From Lophium mytilinum (Eukaryota; Ascomycota; Dothideomycetes; Mytilinidiales; Mytilinidiaceae), in the NCBI GenBank assembly GCA_010093605.1, contig MU004191.1, positions 171,112-235,111 on the forward strand: a DNA stretch of 64,000 nt. The letters are read 5' to 3'. The notes beneath the pieces are model-generated. The model had not been told where the DNA came from and did not search any database. It was given only the letters and a program-made list of their open reading frames with translations. The position numbers and the translations under genes were made by a program. This document shows, one piece after another, positions 20,158 to 31,896 of this stretch. Each line of letters starts with the position of its first letter. Within the stretch, counting starts at the first letter, position 1.

Positions 20158-21072
20158 ATGCAGTATCGGTCTCTCTGCTTTGTTTTCTTGGCTTTCTTTC
20201 AGATCCAAGTATATGCTGTATTAGGACCTCTCGGGCATAATAAAAATGGCACATTCATGGGTCTTACCATACCCCAATTTAAGCAGGACTTCTTCCTTGG
20301 GATTCCCTATGCTAAGCCGCTGACTGGAGAATACCGATCTCGATACCCTCGATCATTGACTTCGAAATTCCCAGGTGTCAAGGATGCGACCAAGATTGGG
20401 TACACCTGTTCCGGGAAAGACAATGCTACTCTCTATAGCTTGAACGAAGACTGTTTGAACCTGAACATCATCAGGCCGTCCGACTATCATACCACCAAGA
20501 GGTTTCCGGTCTTAGTGCAGTTGTATGGTGGCGCAGGGCAGACTGGGTCTACCAATTCCAATGGCAACAACATGACCTTCCTCGTCCAAAGGTCACAAGA
20601 GATGAACCAGCGCCAGAATGTCATCTCCGGCGATGTGGTGTTCAACAGCAACAGCCGACAAGACGCTAGAGTTATGTCTGCGGCTGGCATGGCTGTGTAT
20701 AAGTATCAGTTTGCTACCCCGTCTTGGACGAGCAAAGAGGTCGCTCCAGAGGCGTATCTGGGCGCCGGCCACGTGACGAACCAGCGTTTCAGCTTCAATC
20801 TCCCGAATAACTTCACATTGCCGTGGTGCGGCTCCGGTGAGGCGCGAGCACGGCTGAAGGAAATGGCTTCGTCTATGACGGTGGCGTTTGTGGCGACGTT
20901 GGACCCGAATGAGCATGGCCGTAAGGACTTCACGTATTGGCCTGCGTATAACGAGAGTAGGAATGGAATTAACTTTGTGTTCAAGGATTCGGGATCGTGG
21001 GTGGAGGAGGTTACGTTTAGGGAAGAGGCGATAGATTGGTTGATTGAGACGCAGGCGGGGCGAGGCCAGTGA
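20158..21072 (+). pseudogene. Carboxylesterase remnant with internal in-frame deletion
   Basis: An open frame of 304 residues joins the two ends of a secreted type B carboxylesterase that is normally about 550-600 residues. Residues 1-150 match the N-terminal part: a signal peptide (about 1-20), FFLGIPYAKP, NEDCLNLNI and an altered oxyanion loop LYGGAG. From about residue 152 (near base 20610) the C-terminal part follows directly: GDVVFNSNSR, YKYQFATPSW, then GAGHVTNQRF, which holds the likely catalytic His at 205. The nucleophile Gly-x-Ser-x-Gly block and some 250 residues around it are missing, so it cannot work as an esterase even though the frame is open. It is secreted-type, unlike the intact esterase at 15324-17072, so it is not a recent copy of that gene. 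Confidence 0.8.
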
Positions 21073-21368
21073 GGGAGACATAAACTCATAGCGAAAGGAG
21101 AGCGAAATGCGACTCTCTCAACTACGATCTCAGGGATACATAATCTTAATAACCTAAGTATGCGAGAACTCACATGGAGCTATTTGTAGGCCTCGTCATT
21201 CACGTGTATTCTAAACGTTAACGATGGAGAGAAGTCCGTCTAACACTCACTTTACAATGGTATGATACTATCCCACCTCATCCTATCATCCTCTCTCTTA
21301 CGTTCAAAATCCAAGGACCAGCTGGAATCCCGCAGCACCTACTACAATACTCCTTTCACATCCCAATC

Positions 21369-22550
21369 CTACTTCCCAGCCGCGTCCTCGCTGTGGCTGA
21401 AATAGCCACTATCACTCCCCTTGACTCTCTCAACCGAACCCACAGGCACCGCAGTAGAGCTCCTCTCCCTAGACACTGCTCTATTGACGTCACCCTCAGA
21501 CCCCGAGCCACCCGCCATAACCACCGGCTCTGGCGCCTTCAACCCAGCCCCCTTCCCCTTCTTCGCCTTCTTCGTAATAATATCCATCAACGTCACCGGT
21601 GCCATCACCGTAAGACTATGACCGAGCGAACTCGACGACGACCCACTCCCGTTAGATAGCAGCGCCGGGCACGGCGGCGTCACCGTCTCAGCCTCCTCCT
21701 CACTTTCCCTCTCCGGCTCCTCTACAACCTGCGCAAGCGGAGACGAGCCAACCGTCTTCCGCCTCGTCGCGCTCGCCAGCAGCGCGCCCCAGAAATCCGT
21801 CTTGCCGCTCTTTTTCACGCCTCCATCACTCACGCCCTCCAGCTGCATCTCAAGCGTCGGCGCCGGGGGAGGCGGCGGCGGTGGCGGCGGCGGACACAAA
21901 GGGATAACCACCGCATCCACCTTCGCCGGCGTGTGGACGCCAAACTGCTTGCCCCACCTACACTCGCTGGGGTAATCGCACGTATTCCAGCAATTCTTCG
22001 CTGGTCTCGCATCCAGCTCGCTCTCCGCCTCCGAGGATGAGGAGGACACCGAGTAGGCATCTGAACTAGCCGCGTCGATCATGCGCACGTCTTCGTCGCC
22101 CCCGCGCCGCCACTGGCCCCATGTCTTCCAGCCCTGGTAGTCGAACTCGCTGGCACAGGCGCGATGAGTGCGCACGCGGCGCGGGTTGACGGATTTGCGC
22201 CAGGACTTGATGGTCGTGGTGCCGGCGCAGAAGAAGTGGCCGTCGTCGAGGCAGCGGCGGGTGACGCCGAGTTGGTAGGTGCGGGAGCATTTATGGCATT
22301 GCCAGAGCCATTGGAGGGGGGAGGGCGGAGGGGGGCTTGATAGGGTCGTGGCTGAGGCGGCGGCTTTGGTGATGGCTCGCTGATTGAGAGAGGGGAATTC
22401 GGGCGTGATTGGGATGCGTGGGGAGAACGGGGATGGAGGAATGGAGAGGAGGGTTGGTTTGAAGGGGGCCGGGTGGACGGTCAGGCGGGCGGCTTTGGAT
22501 TGAGGGCGTTTCTTGTTGCACGATTTGTTCGTGTCTGGGTGTTGTGCCAT
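21369..22550 (-). CDS. Conserved fungal protein with Cys-rich putative zinc-binding motifs
   Basis: A single exon of 393 residues. The centre carries two Cys-containing blocks. The first is WQCHKCSRTYQLGVTRRCLD followed by DGHFFCAG. The second is CWNTCDYPSECRWGKQFG. Together they look like a metal-binding module, although the spacing fits no named zinc finger that I know. The rest is low complexity: Pro/Ser-rich N-terminus, a Ser run near 165-175, a poly-Pro stretch after VVIPLCPP and an acidic/Ser-rich C-terminal half. The N-terminal KKRPQSK could be a nuclear signal. I know proteins of this type as unnamed hypotheticals in ascomycetes; function unknown. Confidence 0.75.
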   Translation of the reverse strand: MAQHPDTNKSCNKKRPQSKAARLTVHPAPFKPTLLSIPPSPFSPRIPITPEFPSLNQRAITKAAASATTLSSPPPPSPLQWLWQCHKCSRTYQLGVTRRCLDDGHFFCAGTTTIKSWRKSVNPRRVRTHRACASEFDYQGWKTWGQWRRGGDEDVRMIDAASSDAYSVSSSSSEAESELDARPAKNCWNTCDYPSECRWGKQFGVHTPAKVDAVVIPLCPPPPPPPPPPAPTLEMQLEGVSDGGVKKSGKTDFWGALLASATRRKTVGSSPLAQVVEEPERESEEEAETVTPPCPALLSNGSGSSSSSLGHSLTVMAPVTLMDIITKKAKKGKGAGLKAPEPVVMAGGSGSEGDVNRAVSRERSSTAVPVGSVERVKGSDSGYFSHSEDAAGK

Positions 22551-25068
22551 AATTTAACGTGGTAGCCTGAGCGGCTGATCGTTGCTTGGTATGTTTCGGA
22601 TAGGGGATGATTGTTTAACTTTCGTACGGACGAGGTTTGAAACGAGTGAGTGCAGGATCGCAAAGGCCTGCTTTGCGAAAATCTAAATGAGGGAAATGCA
22701 CAAGAAGCTCTTCAGGATCCAGTCCTATCGATATACACGGCAATTAATACGGAACGAAAGCAAGAAAAACGATGAGACATTGTAATAGAGAAAATCAGTT
22801 GCCGGCGAACACCTTGTGATGGGTGACTCGCAGCAAAGACTCTTTGTCCGAAGATACACATCCTTGCTATTCAGTCCTTCTGACACGGTCGAACAAAGAA
22901 AAGGTAAGAGTCAGATGGCTGAGGACAAAGATTGTTGCACTCGAGATTAGCGGCAGACGTCCTCTCTTTATTCATACTTGCTTCACGTGACCATCTACGT
23001 AATGTGGCCATCTTGGTATGAGTGGCTTGGTTCTAGACTTTCGGTACTTGATTCCATGCTTTTAAACATGAAAGTTTTGTAAGTTGTAACCCATTTCAGG
23101 GTTTAACACATTAAAATGGGACCAACGCAATCCTACCAAAATAGCCACTTTATCTTAAAAGTGTTCCTTCGTGATGAGATAACTTCCCCGGGAAGGCGGG
23201 AAGTAGATCTTATGCGTGGACGCATGATATTAAGCACGTGACCCTTCAAGGTAAAGCGAAGTTTGAAGTGGGCCATGCCACGTGACCTAGTCGGTGATTG
23301 GATATGTAAAATAGGTAGAGACGATTGTCCAGTGTATCTACCCTGCTTATTGGAAGACAGTGCAGAACCACGCTGAGAAAAGTGGTTTACGGACCTCGAC
23401 AGTCGCCTACCTAGTCCGATACTAGTAATGCCTCAAGTGACTCAAGCAGTGATAGGCCAGTGTACACAAGTCTAGAGGATGTGTACCTCTGGACTAACAC
23501 TCTTTTCCCGCCTAGCGGGGATAAGGGTAGTTTGCGCTAAGACAAGGCCACCGGAAAGGTCGCGATCCTGACAATAATAGCAGACTTTGAGGCGAAGATG
23601 AAGACTAAGAAATACAACCGACTCCATGGCACTTTGAGGGACGCGTCAGAGAGCAGCAAGACGCCTGAAGCGGGCAACACAAAAGTCAAACCTCAAGCCA
23701 ACATACCCCCTGAACTTAATTGTAGCTCTTCCTACACCTTCGCCACTTTCCAAATATTCATAAGCTCACAAACGACATCCCTCGCACATTCCATTATCTA
23801 GACATTGTAAATCTAGTAACAAGCTTTCACATTTGTCCTGACGCTGCGAATTAGACCACAGAATCGGAGTAAATATTGCATGTATGAGATGTACAAAATG
23901 GAGCTAGTCCGTGCGATTTGAAGTCGAGCTTGGAATGCTATTACCAGACGCTTTGAATTAGGGCGTGGAAAAGAGATTAATTTGAGGGTTGCGAGACGTA
24001 TAAAATGGAGCCAGTCCGTGCGATTTGAAGTCGATCTTGGCATATTATTGCCAGACGCTTCGAATAAGGGCGTAGAGAATGGATTAATATAAAGGTTATG
24101 AGATGTATAAAGTGGAGCCAGTCCGTACAATTTTGAAGACATTTTGGGCATACTATTGCAAGAGAAGCCAGATCAAACTTTGTATTTCGGGCTCGACTGA
24201 GAGCCTAAAGTAAGTCCGATGACCTACAGCCTTGATCAGCAGTAATCAGCAAAGGTCCTATGCGCCAAAGATTCCCTAGTCAACAAATCCTCTAGAATCC
24301 TCTAAAATCCTACCTAGCTGAAGCACTACACAGCCAAGCAGCTCTACGCATTCCCCCTTTCTATGTAGCGATCATAGATAAGAAATTCCTTGGCTGGCAA
24401 CTCGATGCCCGCTTAGCACTCGATTTCCAGACTCATGCCCAGTATAGTGACATCACCACCGCGATCGCCGTACCACAATCCGGGGTGCAGGTGATAAGGA
24501 GCGGAGAAAGATGGCGAAGAGGAAAGGCCGTCTCAGCTTTCCCATGAAGGGATTCTAAGCGGTGCCAAGACTGCCGATCGGCTTGGCAGCGATAAGGTCA
24601 GGCACGTGATCCGGGGTTTAAGGTGGGTTGCTGTGATTCCACTATGTCACCACTGTGAGGGATTTCCTGCGCCGTGGGACAGGTGGAGTCGTGTCTCACG
24701 CGGTCGGGGGCCTGGCAGGGACCTGGGTAGCGGGAGGAGGGGGCTGTGGAGAGCTCTGGTGGAACAAGTGAATTGCGCGTTCTGTTTCACGATGCACGGC
24801 ACTTGGGTGTGAAGTGAATATGTAATATGTACAAGGGAATAGATTGCCGGCGTCAGCCAGTGGTGGTAAATAGTTCAAACAATATATGCTCACATAACAC
24901 AGGCGCCAACGTACGTCTCCATGTCCTTCAACTCGGATAGCATACCCCAGCCCATTCAAATGAGACCGGCTACATTTCCGAATAGTGACAGTAACAATAT
25001 ATGGTATCCAACTCCTAACATGCTCAAACCCAGCCAACGATCACAATAACGGGAACTCTATTTTTAGA
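22551..25068. other. 2.5-kb intergenic region with a tandem repeat
   Basis: Upstream of the Cys-rich protein gene and downstream of the ammonium transporter. Apart from the 107-bp tandem repeat at 23840-24165, I see only short frames without recognisable products. Stretches around 23040-23180 and 23780-24180 look A/T-rich compared with the coding regions. Confidence 0.55.
23840..24165. repeat. 107-bp tandem repeat, about 3 copies
   Basis: The landmark GAGAYGTAYAAARTGGAGC recurs at 23886, 23993 and 24100, an exact 107-bp spacing both times. The whole unit between landmarks is alike: AGTCCGTGCGATTTGAAGTC, then TATTRCCAGACGCTT and AATTAGGGCG-type blocks. The first copy is preceded by a diverged half unit from about 23840, and the last fades near 24165. 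Because 107 is not a multiple of 3, the open minus-strand frame across it (23813-24151) is accidental. No terminal inverted repeats were seen. Confidence 0.85.
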
Positions 25069-26849
25069 TCACTCTCCGTGGTCAACCTTCTCCGCCGCGA
25101 CACCGTGGCGGTCGCCGCCAATGCCGGTGTGCTGCTCGCCACTGCTCTCGCTGGGTTCCTTGCCCTCTAGCATCTGGCTGTGCTGCGAGATACCGTGACG
25201 GTCACCCTGGGGGATGTTGTGTTCGGAATGGGAGGGTTCCTTCTGGGCTGGGGTCCAGGCGAGATAGTCGCGGCGGACCTCCACGTAGTCGTAAGCAAAC
25301 TCGCCGAGCTGGTCATCGTCCATGCCGAGGAGCTCGGCCTCTTCAGAGGCGCGGAGCTTGAGGCCAGGGATGTAGTTGATGGCGTAGGCGAGGATGGCGC
25401 TGACAACGAAGGCATACGCGGTGACGGCGATGATGTAGGCAAACTGAATGTAGAGCTGCTTGTAGTTGTGTTGGATCCAGCCACCGTTGAAGAGGCCTGT
25501 GTTGACACCATCGAGGCCGATGATGTAGCTGGCGCCGAAGATACCGTTGGCGAGAAGGCCGACCATTCCAGCGACGCCGTGCTCAGCGAACACGTCGAGG
25601 GCATCATCGATCTTGATCCAGAACTTGACTGTGATGTTGTTAGCTTATACTAGGTTTGGAGAGAGAATAAGACGTACTCTTAGTCGCAAAATTGCATACG
25701 ACACCGGTCACGATGCCGAGAACAACACTGCCCCAGGGGGTGATGAAACCAGACGCAGGAGTAGCGGCAACGAGACCAGAGATGCAGCCTGAGCACCAGC
25801 CGACCATGGACCACTTTCGGGCCAATCGCCAATCGAGCAGAACCCAAGTGGCGGCACCGAACATCGCAGTCAAGTTGGAGTTCCAGCAGGCCATGGTCGC
25901 GCGCAGGTTGGCACCGAAAGACGATCCGCCGTTGAAGCCCAACCATCCAAACCAGAGCAGCACCGTTCCGAGGGTGATCAAAGACACGTTGTGAGGGCGG
26001 AAGTTGAGCATCATCTTCTCCTGGCGTCTACCAAGGACCATTGAGTAGGCCAGGGCAGACATACCGGAAACGATCTCGACAGGTCCGCCGCCCGCGTAGT
26101 CCAACACCCCCCACTTGAAAGCCCACCCATTGACGTTCCAGACCCAGCAGGCCACCGGGCAGTAGACGATTGTAGCCCAAGCGAAGATGAAGACCATCAT
26201 GGGGATGAGGCGGCCGCGTTCGGCGGTGGCTCCAACGACGATAGCGGCGGTAACGGCGCAGAATTGCATCTGGAGAGGGGGTTAGTTCGAGCTGCGAGAA
26301 TGACGGGATCCTGAGAGAGCTTACCTGGTAGAAAGCGTATAGAAGGTCGGGGATCAAAGGACTTCCCGGGCTGGGGGCGCCCAGAGTCTTCATGAGGCCG
26401 AATTTTGAGAGATCGCCGATGAAGCCGCTGGTGCCATACTGGCTGAATGCGAGCGAGTAACCCCAGAAGTACCATTGGAATGTGATGACGGAGCAGGAGC
26501 CCATGCAGGCCCAAATAAGAGACAGAGCAGACTTTCTGCGTGCGAGGCCGGAGTAGAGGAATCCTAGACCCGGCACCATGACCAACACCATCGCCGAAGC
26601 AATGATGATGTAGGCCTGGTCGCCAGACTGGTACCATTGATTGAGATTCTCGGAGTCTGCAGCTGAGCGTCAGTACTTGTGACCAGCAAAATGTTGCGAG
26701 TGGCAATGGGGTTTTTGAAAAAGTAGCCGTCTAGCTCGCTTTCACGTGTCAGACGTAGGACAGTGCTGGCGTCACATACCGGAATCACCACCAAGGAATT
26801 CGTTTGTGCCATTGAAGGCGGTAGGGGGCCCCACCCACGAGTAGGACAT
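25069..26849 (-). CDS. Ammonium transporter, Mep1/Mep3-like
   Basis: Four exons on the minus strand: 26849-26780, 26656-26325, 26269-25678 and 25628-25069, giving 517 residues. The introns are 123, 55 and 49 nt, with donors gtatgt, gtaagc and gtacgt. The Amt/Mep/Rh fold is evident: AYIIIASAMVLVMVPGLGFLYSG, TFQWYFWGYSLAFS, DYAGGGPVEIVSG, WFGWLGFNGGSS and DDALDVFAEHGVAGMVG, with about 11 TM segments. The second pore histidine is present (His348). The first twin-His is replaced by Glu199 in PVEIVSG, as known for yeast Mep1/Mep3-type carriers. A cytosolic hydrophilic tail of about 80 residues follows YDYVEVRRDYLAW. It mediates ammonium uptake at the plasma membrane. GATA-type sites upstream fit nitrogen control. 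Confidence 0.95.
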
Positions 26850-29800
26850 GTTTTAAGGAGGGTGCTCGAGGGAGCTGTGTATTACAAGAGAAGTATCAAC
26901 GAGGCGAGACGAAAGGGTAAGAAGCCTTGGACAAGGTGTGAGGGCAGCGAGAAGGGCTGCACCGAGTATAAGAATGGCGGAAGACGCTGGCTTGGATCGA
27001 CACGGCAGTACCGGCGGCTTTTAAGTTCATGATGCTTTCCACAGCATGGGCTCTGTCACCAGCTTATCGCCCTGGTTCAGCCCAGCAGCATCCCCCCCTG
27101 CTGCGGCAAAATAAACTAGGCGAGCTGGAGCTTTCCCCCAAACACGACGTGGGGTCGCGCCGGCAGCATCGTACAGATCTCAAGGACCTTTGCTTTTCGG
27201 GGATCGGATCAGCCTGGCGTCAGTCTGCATTGCGGTCCCTTGGCCGGTGGCCCAATGGCAGCGGCCCCTAAACCATGCCGTCAGCCCCAAGTGGGAGCCT
27301 CTGGCCGGCCAGACACACTGCGACATGCAGGAAAACTCTTGCGGCCACACCCACGCGTGCAGACGAGCCCCTCGAACCCCCAATTGCAGCCACGCTGCTG
27401 ACAGGGCGCGCTGTCGCAGCTCTCGACGCCTCGAGACGCCGCCGACAGGCTTCCCCAGAGCGCAGCGGCATCGAAGCCTCGACGGCGGAGGCCTTGGCGC
27501 GGGACTGTCGTTGAGCGGGTCCTTATCTTTCGGCGTTTTCGTTGATCACCTCCTTACGCAAGGCCGCCCGCCAGCGCTGCAATTGGCCGCCAGCCGATTC
27601 TGCGCACTGAAAGCGGCGCAAATGCCCAGCTTTTAGCCTTCGTCCCCGCCAGGAGGGTGCTGCCAAGACTAACTTCATTGACGACGAGCGAACCAAGGGC
27701 CACCGTTTAGAAGTAAAGATAAGGACGTGTTTGCAATGGCAAAGGGCGTCGATGCCGAGCCAATGCTGCGCCTTTGAAGCGTGAAGAACCGCGGGCATCG
27801 AATGGTCCTCGGAGCCGTGGCGATGACGTCCGGTCTGCCATCAGAGAGCAGTAGTAGGACTTCGTAGTGTAGTCGTATGCCCTTGCTCAGTCGGATAGCA
27901 GAAGAAGACAAAAACTTCGTAAGCCCGTGCGTGTTGGACTACCATATCTGATGGATGTCGGGCTATGCTGCGATTTGGAAGACATGTGCAGCTCTAGGGC
28001 AGCTGAGAAACCACTGAGAGCCCTTTGCGAAGTCAGGATCAGGGTCGGCGTCACGCCAGCGTCCAACCGTGGGCCTGGAGTGTAAAGCGAGGTGAACATG
28101 GTCGAACGAGCCAGCCGTGGAGATACACAAAACCACGCCAAGGCTCAATCACGCTGCGCGGCGTCGAGTCGGCAACAGATGGCCGGACCCAGCGCCAGAC
28201 GTTCGTATGACCTTGAGTACCGAAATGACGGTCGTCACGGTTCGCTTCGTCTTGGCTCGTTCGTTCTCAGCTCGTCGTTTGGAAAGCTTCTTCGCTGCTT
28301 CCCTGCATGATCCCGTTCTCCCGTATAGCGCCAGCGCAAATATGGATTACGGCGCGTGCTGGTGGGATTCGGAGCCGTGGTAGCTTCGCGGGGCCCAGCA
28401 GCCCGCGCGGCGGTGATGCAAATACGTTCGGTCAGGCCGCCTGAGGCCTTGGGATGTGTCTGGAACATTGGTAAGGCGTGGTTCGGTTGTGGCTTGCAGT
28501 CCCTCCACGCCGACGAGGTGGGATGGTCCCGTTTCTTCCCTAGCGTCAAACTCTGCACATCATCTCTCTCGTGTCACCATCCCCGGCCTGTCTCACGACG
28601 CCCTGACGCGTGGGGACTGCAGGGCGCGTCCTCCGAAACCGCTGTGCAAAATTTTCATCTCATCCCAACACCTCGATTCTGCTTGACGAGCAGTCACCAC
28701 CACCTGCACGTCTTGAAAGAGGCTTTCACGCGGGGAGCTGACTTTCCCTATCCGACTGAACAGAATGTGTTAACAAACTCCTCGGGGTGGCCGACCGAAT
28801 CGACATCACCACTCGATGAATCGGTACCTTCAAATCAGCATCCATTCAGCACCACCCAGGCTCTCCTTCCTTGCAAATATCATAGGGCTTACAAGAAGCA
28901 AGATCGTATCACCGAAGAAGCTCCTATCAGCCTCTAGGTCAAAGTCCGAAAAAGGCCATCCCTCCTAATATCGAGCACTGAAGCAAGAGCTATGGAAAAC
29001 TAGAGGACTAGAGGACTACTACCATATACCTCACTCGCAATTTTCAAACGCGACTGTCAAGAGGCATTATACCTGGGCACATACACCGCGAATGCAATGC
29101 AGGGCTCCACTACTATCAAGCCTACTCAAGATTAGGGGCAGAGTGTGACTAGTCCGAGATGAATCTCGTGAACTGAACGGAATAACCCGGGGAAAATAGT
29201 AAGATAGAAAGGAAACTAACAATCAATAGTAGCCAAAAGACGAGGAGGTGGTGTCCCAGTGTGACAATAGTTGCAGCTCGTACGCACGGAGTTTCAGGAT
29301 CCCAGGCTCCGCCGCCCTTCGTCAGCGATCTTCGATGGAGTCCCGCGACAAATACTCGTGCGGTGCTATTGTATAAGGCCTGGAAGCATCATTATCTCGT
29401 CACCAGCCCATCCTCTACGGACTGATCGTAGCCACTATTAGATAGGCAACGACACGAGATCCGTGTCGAATGCGGAAATACGTCCTCTCTATTCGCCGGT
29501 AGCTTTTTGCGTACTAGCTGCGGCGTCCAGTGACCCAAACGGGCTGAGAACGACGTGCTTTTTCTGCCGCTTGTTCAAAAATGCGTTACCTTGATCACGA
29601 CAACTATAGAGCCTGTGAAAGCATGCTGTGGTCAGCGTGCAGGTGGCTACAAGGGTGGATGGCGGTACTAGAAGCCGACGAGGGAGGTTTCAATGGCCGG
29701 AATGGCCTTGGAAAAGGTAGACAGCCTTCGTTACGCAGCATTCACGAGATGCATGAACCACAGCATGCGTCCACAGGCGGTAGTAGCAAACATGGGGCTG

Positions 29801-31896
29801 TACCGATTTACTTCGAGATGTCATTTCAGTACCTCGACGCTTTCTTCTCCATCGATGTGTTACGACATTGTTTGCTACGACTTGCTGATCAGCTGCGTCG
29901 GAGCCTGGAGCCTCTCCCCGATATACGAGGTAAAGGCTTTAAGGCTCTGTCTTTGACGGTAGCCACCTTGCCAAAGCTATCCTGCCCGTGCACGTTGACT
30001 TTGCGCCAGCACCCACCACGTATACTAACCTCGATTGTCGTCGGCAGTCCCTCGGACCTAGAGTTGACTTGACGCAAGAAGAGGTTTGATATAGGAACAG
30101 GATGGATGGGAAGGATGGTATAACAATCTCGAAGGGTAGCTAACCACGCTGGGCAAGAAAATAGGTGGCACACTCAGCAAGTAATCTGTCTCGTGCAGTC
30201 GTGGGTATACGGCAGAATGCTTGCTGAGTGTGCCACCTTTTTCATGCCTAGCGTGCGACCCCTGCATCTTCAGCACGTGGCTGGTTGACAGCGGGCCGGT
30301 CCCGAAAGGGCGTCACCATGCGGGGAAGGACCTCAAACCTGGCAGACGCCTCATCATTCCAATGAAAACCTGTCATTCTCGTATCCCATTCTTCTCTCTC
30401 TCTCTGACTGGTCTCCTGTATCGCACAGCTTGTCGGGGTCAGCTCCCCCTCCATTTCCTTTAGAAACCATGTCCTTTGCCATGTGCAAGACACTCACCTT
30501 TGCTCGTGCCGGTCGTCAGGTCCACTTGCTCGCGTAAAGGTAGACCTTATTCAATCTTCTCAAACCTAACGGGTCGGTATCGTGGTTGTATTGCATCAAT
30601 TGCCCACTTACTCAACACCTGGCACTACATGAAAGACGAGTTCATCGACTCACGAAACGGGGAGAACCCGCGAGCACCTGCAAGCCTGCAGATTTCCAGG
30701 TTTTCTGACAGCTTGGCTGCGTCGAACCCCAGTGTTAGGGGACCAACGCTCTGCTCCCTGTTCCAGATACAGCCACCAGTTCACGGGATCGTTCACCGCC
30801 AGAACGTTCATTCTTGTCCTGTTCTCTACTCGCATCCCCATATGCTCCTCCTAGAAGGAAGCTGCAAACTTCAAATGTATCTTACCAGCTGAATGCTATT
30901 ATAGATGCTAAAGACCTAGACTATCCTAGCGGCACGTCGAAGTCGAAGCGCTTCATGTCCAAGGCGTCCACAGTAAATGGCTGCCGACAAATTGTCACAG
31001 AAACTTGACGGCACAAAGAAATATACAGGGATCAGCAATCATGGATGCCCCTCCATCCCCCAAACTTCAACTAGCCAACCTCATGTACCTTCGACCCTAA
31101 GGCAAAATGTGTTCCTGGCTTCGTTCGGCAATGCAACGGCATTTTCATGACCCGGATTTCCCACCACACCATCGAAAAATGCCTTCCATCAAGGAGGGTG
31201 GGTTCCATGTTGATTCGCTGAGTATTCGGGACGTTCTCCAATTCCGTTCTCTTTCGCTACGATGGTACCTCAGCCATGTATTCCGTGGCTCCAGGAGCCG
31301 TGGAACAGGTCTACCGTTCAATGAGTCTAATACCAAGGGCTATCCCCGTTCCTTGTTTACGACAGTAGCTGTGAGCCTTTTCAGAATACTAGTTTGGAGG
31401 GAGAATGGCACATGTCACAAAGATGGCCAGAACCAATCCCAAGCCACGGCCCCTTGGTTGCATGACCTTACGACCACAGTTTTCAGCTGCAATACAGACT
31501 TAGGTTCAACTGAACTACTGGGCTGCCACACCTTTCCAGGCTTTAATGCATCATTTTATCCATGGCACAGCTAGAATGCACGCCTGTCTGGTACTAACCG
31601 ACTATGGACTCCCTCTGGTTCGATCTCTTCCCCACACCACGCGATGATCGACCGTCCAGGTTTCGGCCTGTAGCTTGAAAGGGTGTCATTAGACGCGACC
31701 CATGTAATTGCCACATGAAGAGCTATAATCGAGCACTTATTATTACCCGCGCCGTTCCCTTGGTTTCTGTCCCTTTGGCACCCAGTCGCCATTTCCTGGG
31801 GCAACTAAGATTTGTGCCTTATACTTCATCCCTTCCTCTCGTCGCATTGGATGTGCAAGTCTCCGCACGGTGTGTCCTAATTGTGTTGTCTCTACG
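26850..31896. other. 5-kb gene-poor region
   Basis: No gene with recognisable product over 5 kb. The first part is the promoter of the ammonium transporter. HGATAR-type sites (GATAAG on either strand) occur at 27063-27068, 27522-27527 and 27718-27723, as expected for AreA/Nit2 control. The open frames at 28356-28937, 29581-30072, 30476-30892 and 31107-31574 have no domain, no hydrophobic or charge pattern of a real protein and no consistent splice structure. A fold-back element lies at 30144-30257. The last part is the promoter of the 7-TM gene. Confidence 0.5.
30144..30257. repeat. Fold-back (MITE-like) element
   Basis: Arms of about 38 nt (30144-30181 and 30220-30257) are inverted copies of each other around a 38-nt loop. 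The inner 19 nt (AGGTGGCACACTCAGCAAG and complement) are perfect; the outer halves differ at several positions. A 30-nt piece of the right arm recurs at 38053-38082, so the arm is a dispersed sequence. It is too short to code, and no clear target duplication is visible. Confidence 0.6.

Noticed and set aside
23813-24151. 112-residue minus-strand frame
   Set aside because: It runs across the 107-bp tandem repeat, which is not a multiple of three, so the peptide is not a real repeat protein.
28356-28937. 193-residue frame in the gene-poor region
   Set aside because: No domain, no hydrophobic or structural pattern, many Cys/His/Pro of random type and no splice support.
29581-30072. 163-residue plus-strand frame
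   Set aside because: Random-looking composition with no family resemblance; lies beside the fold-back element in gene-poor DNA.
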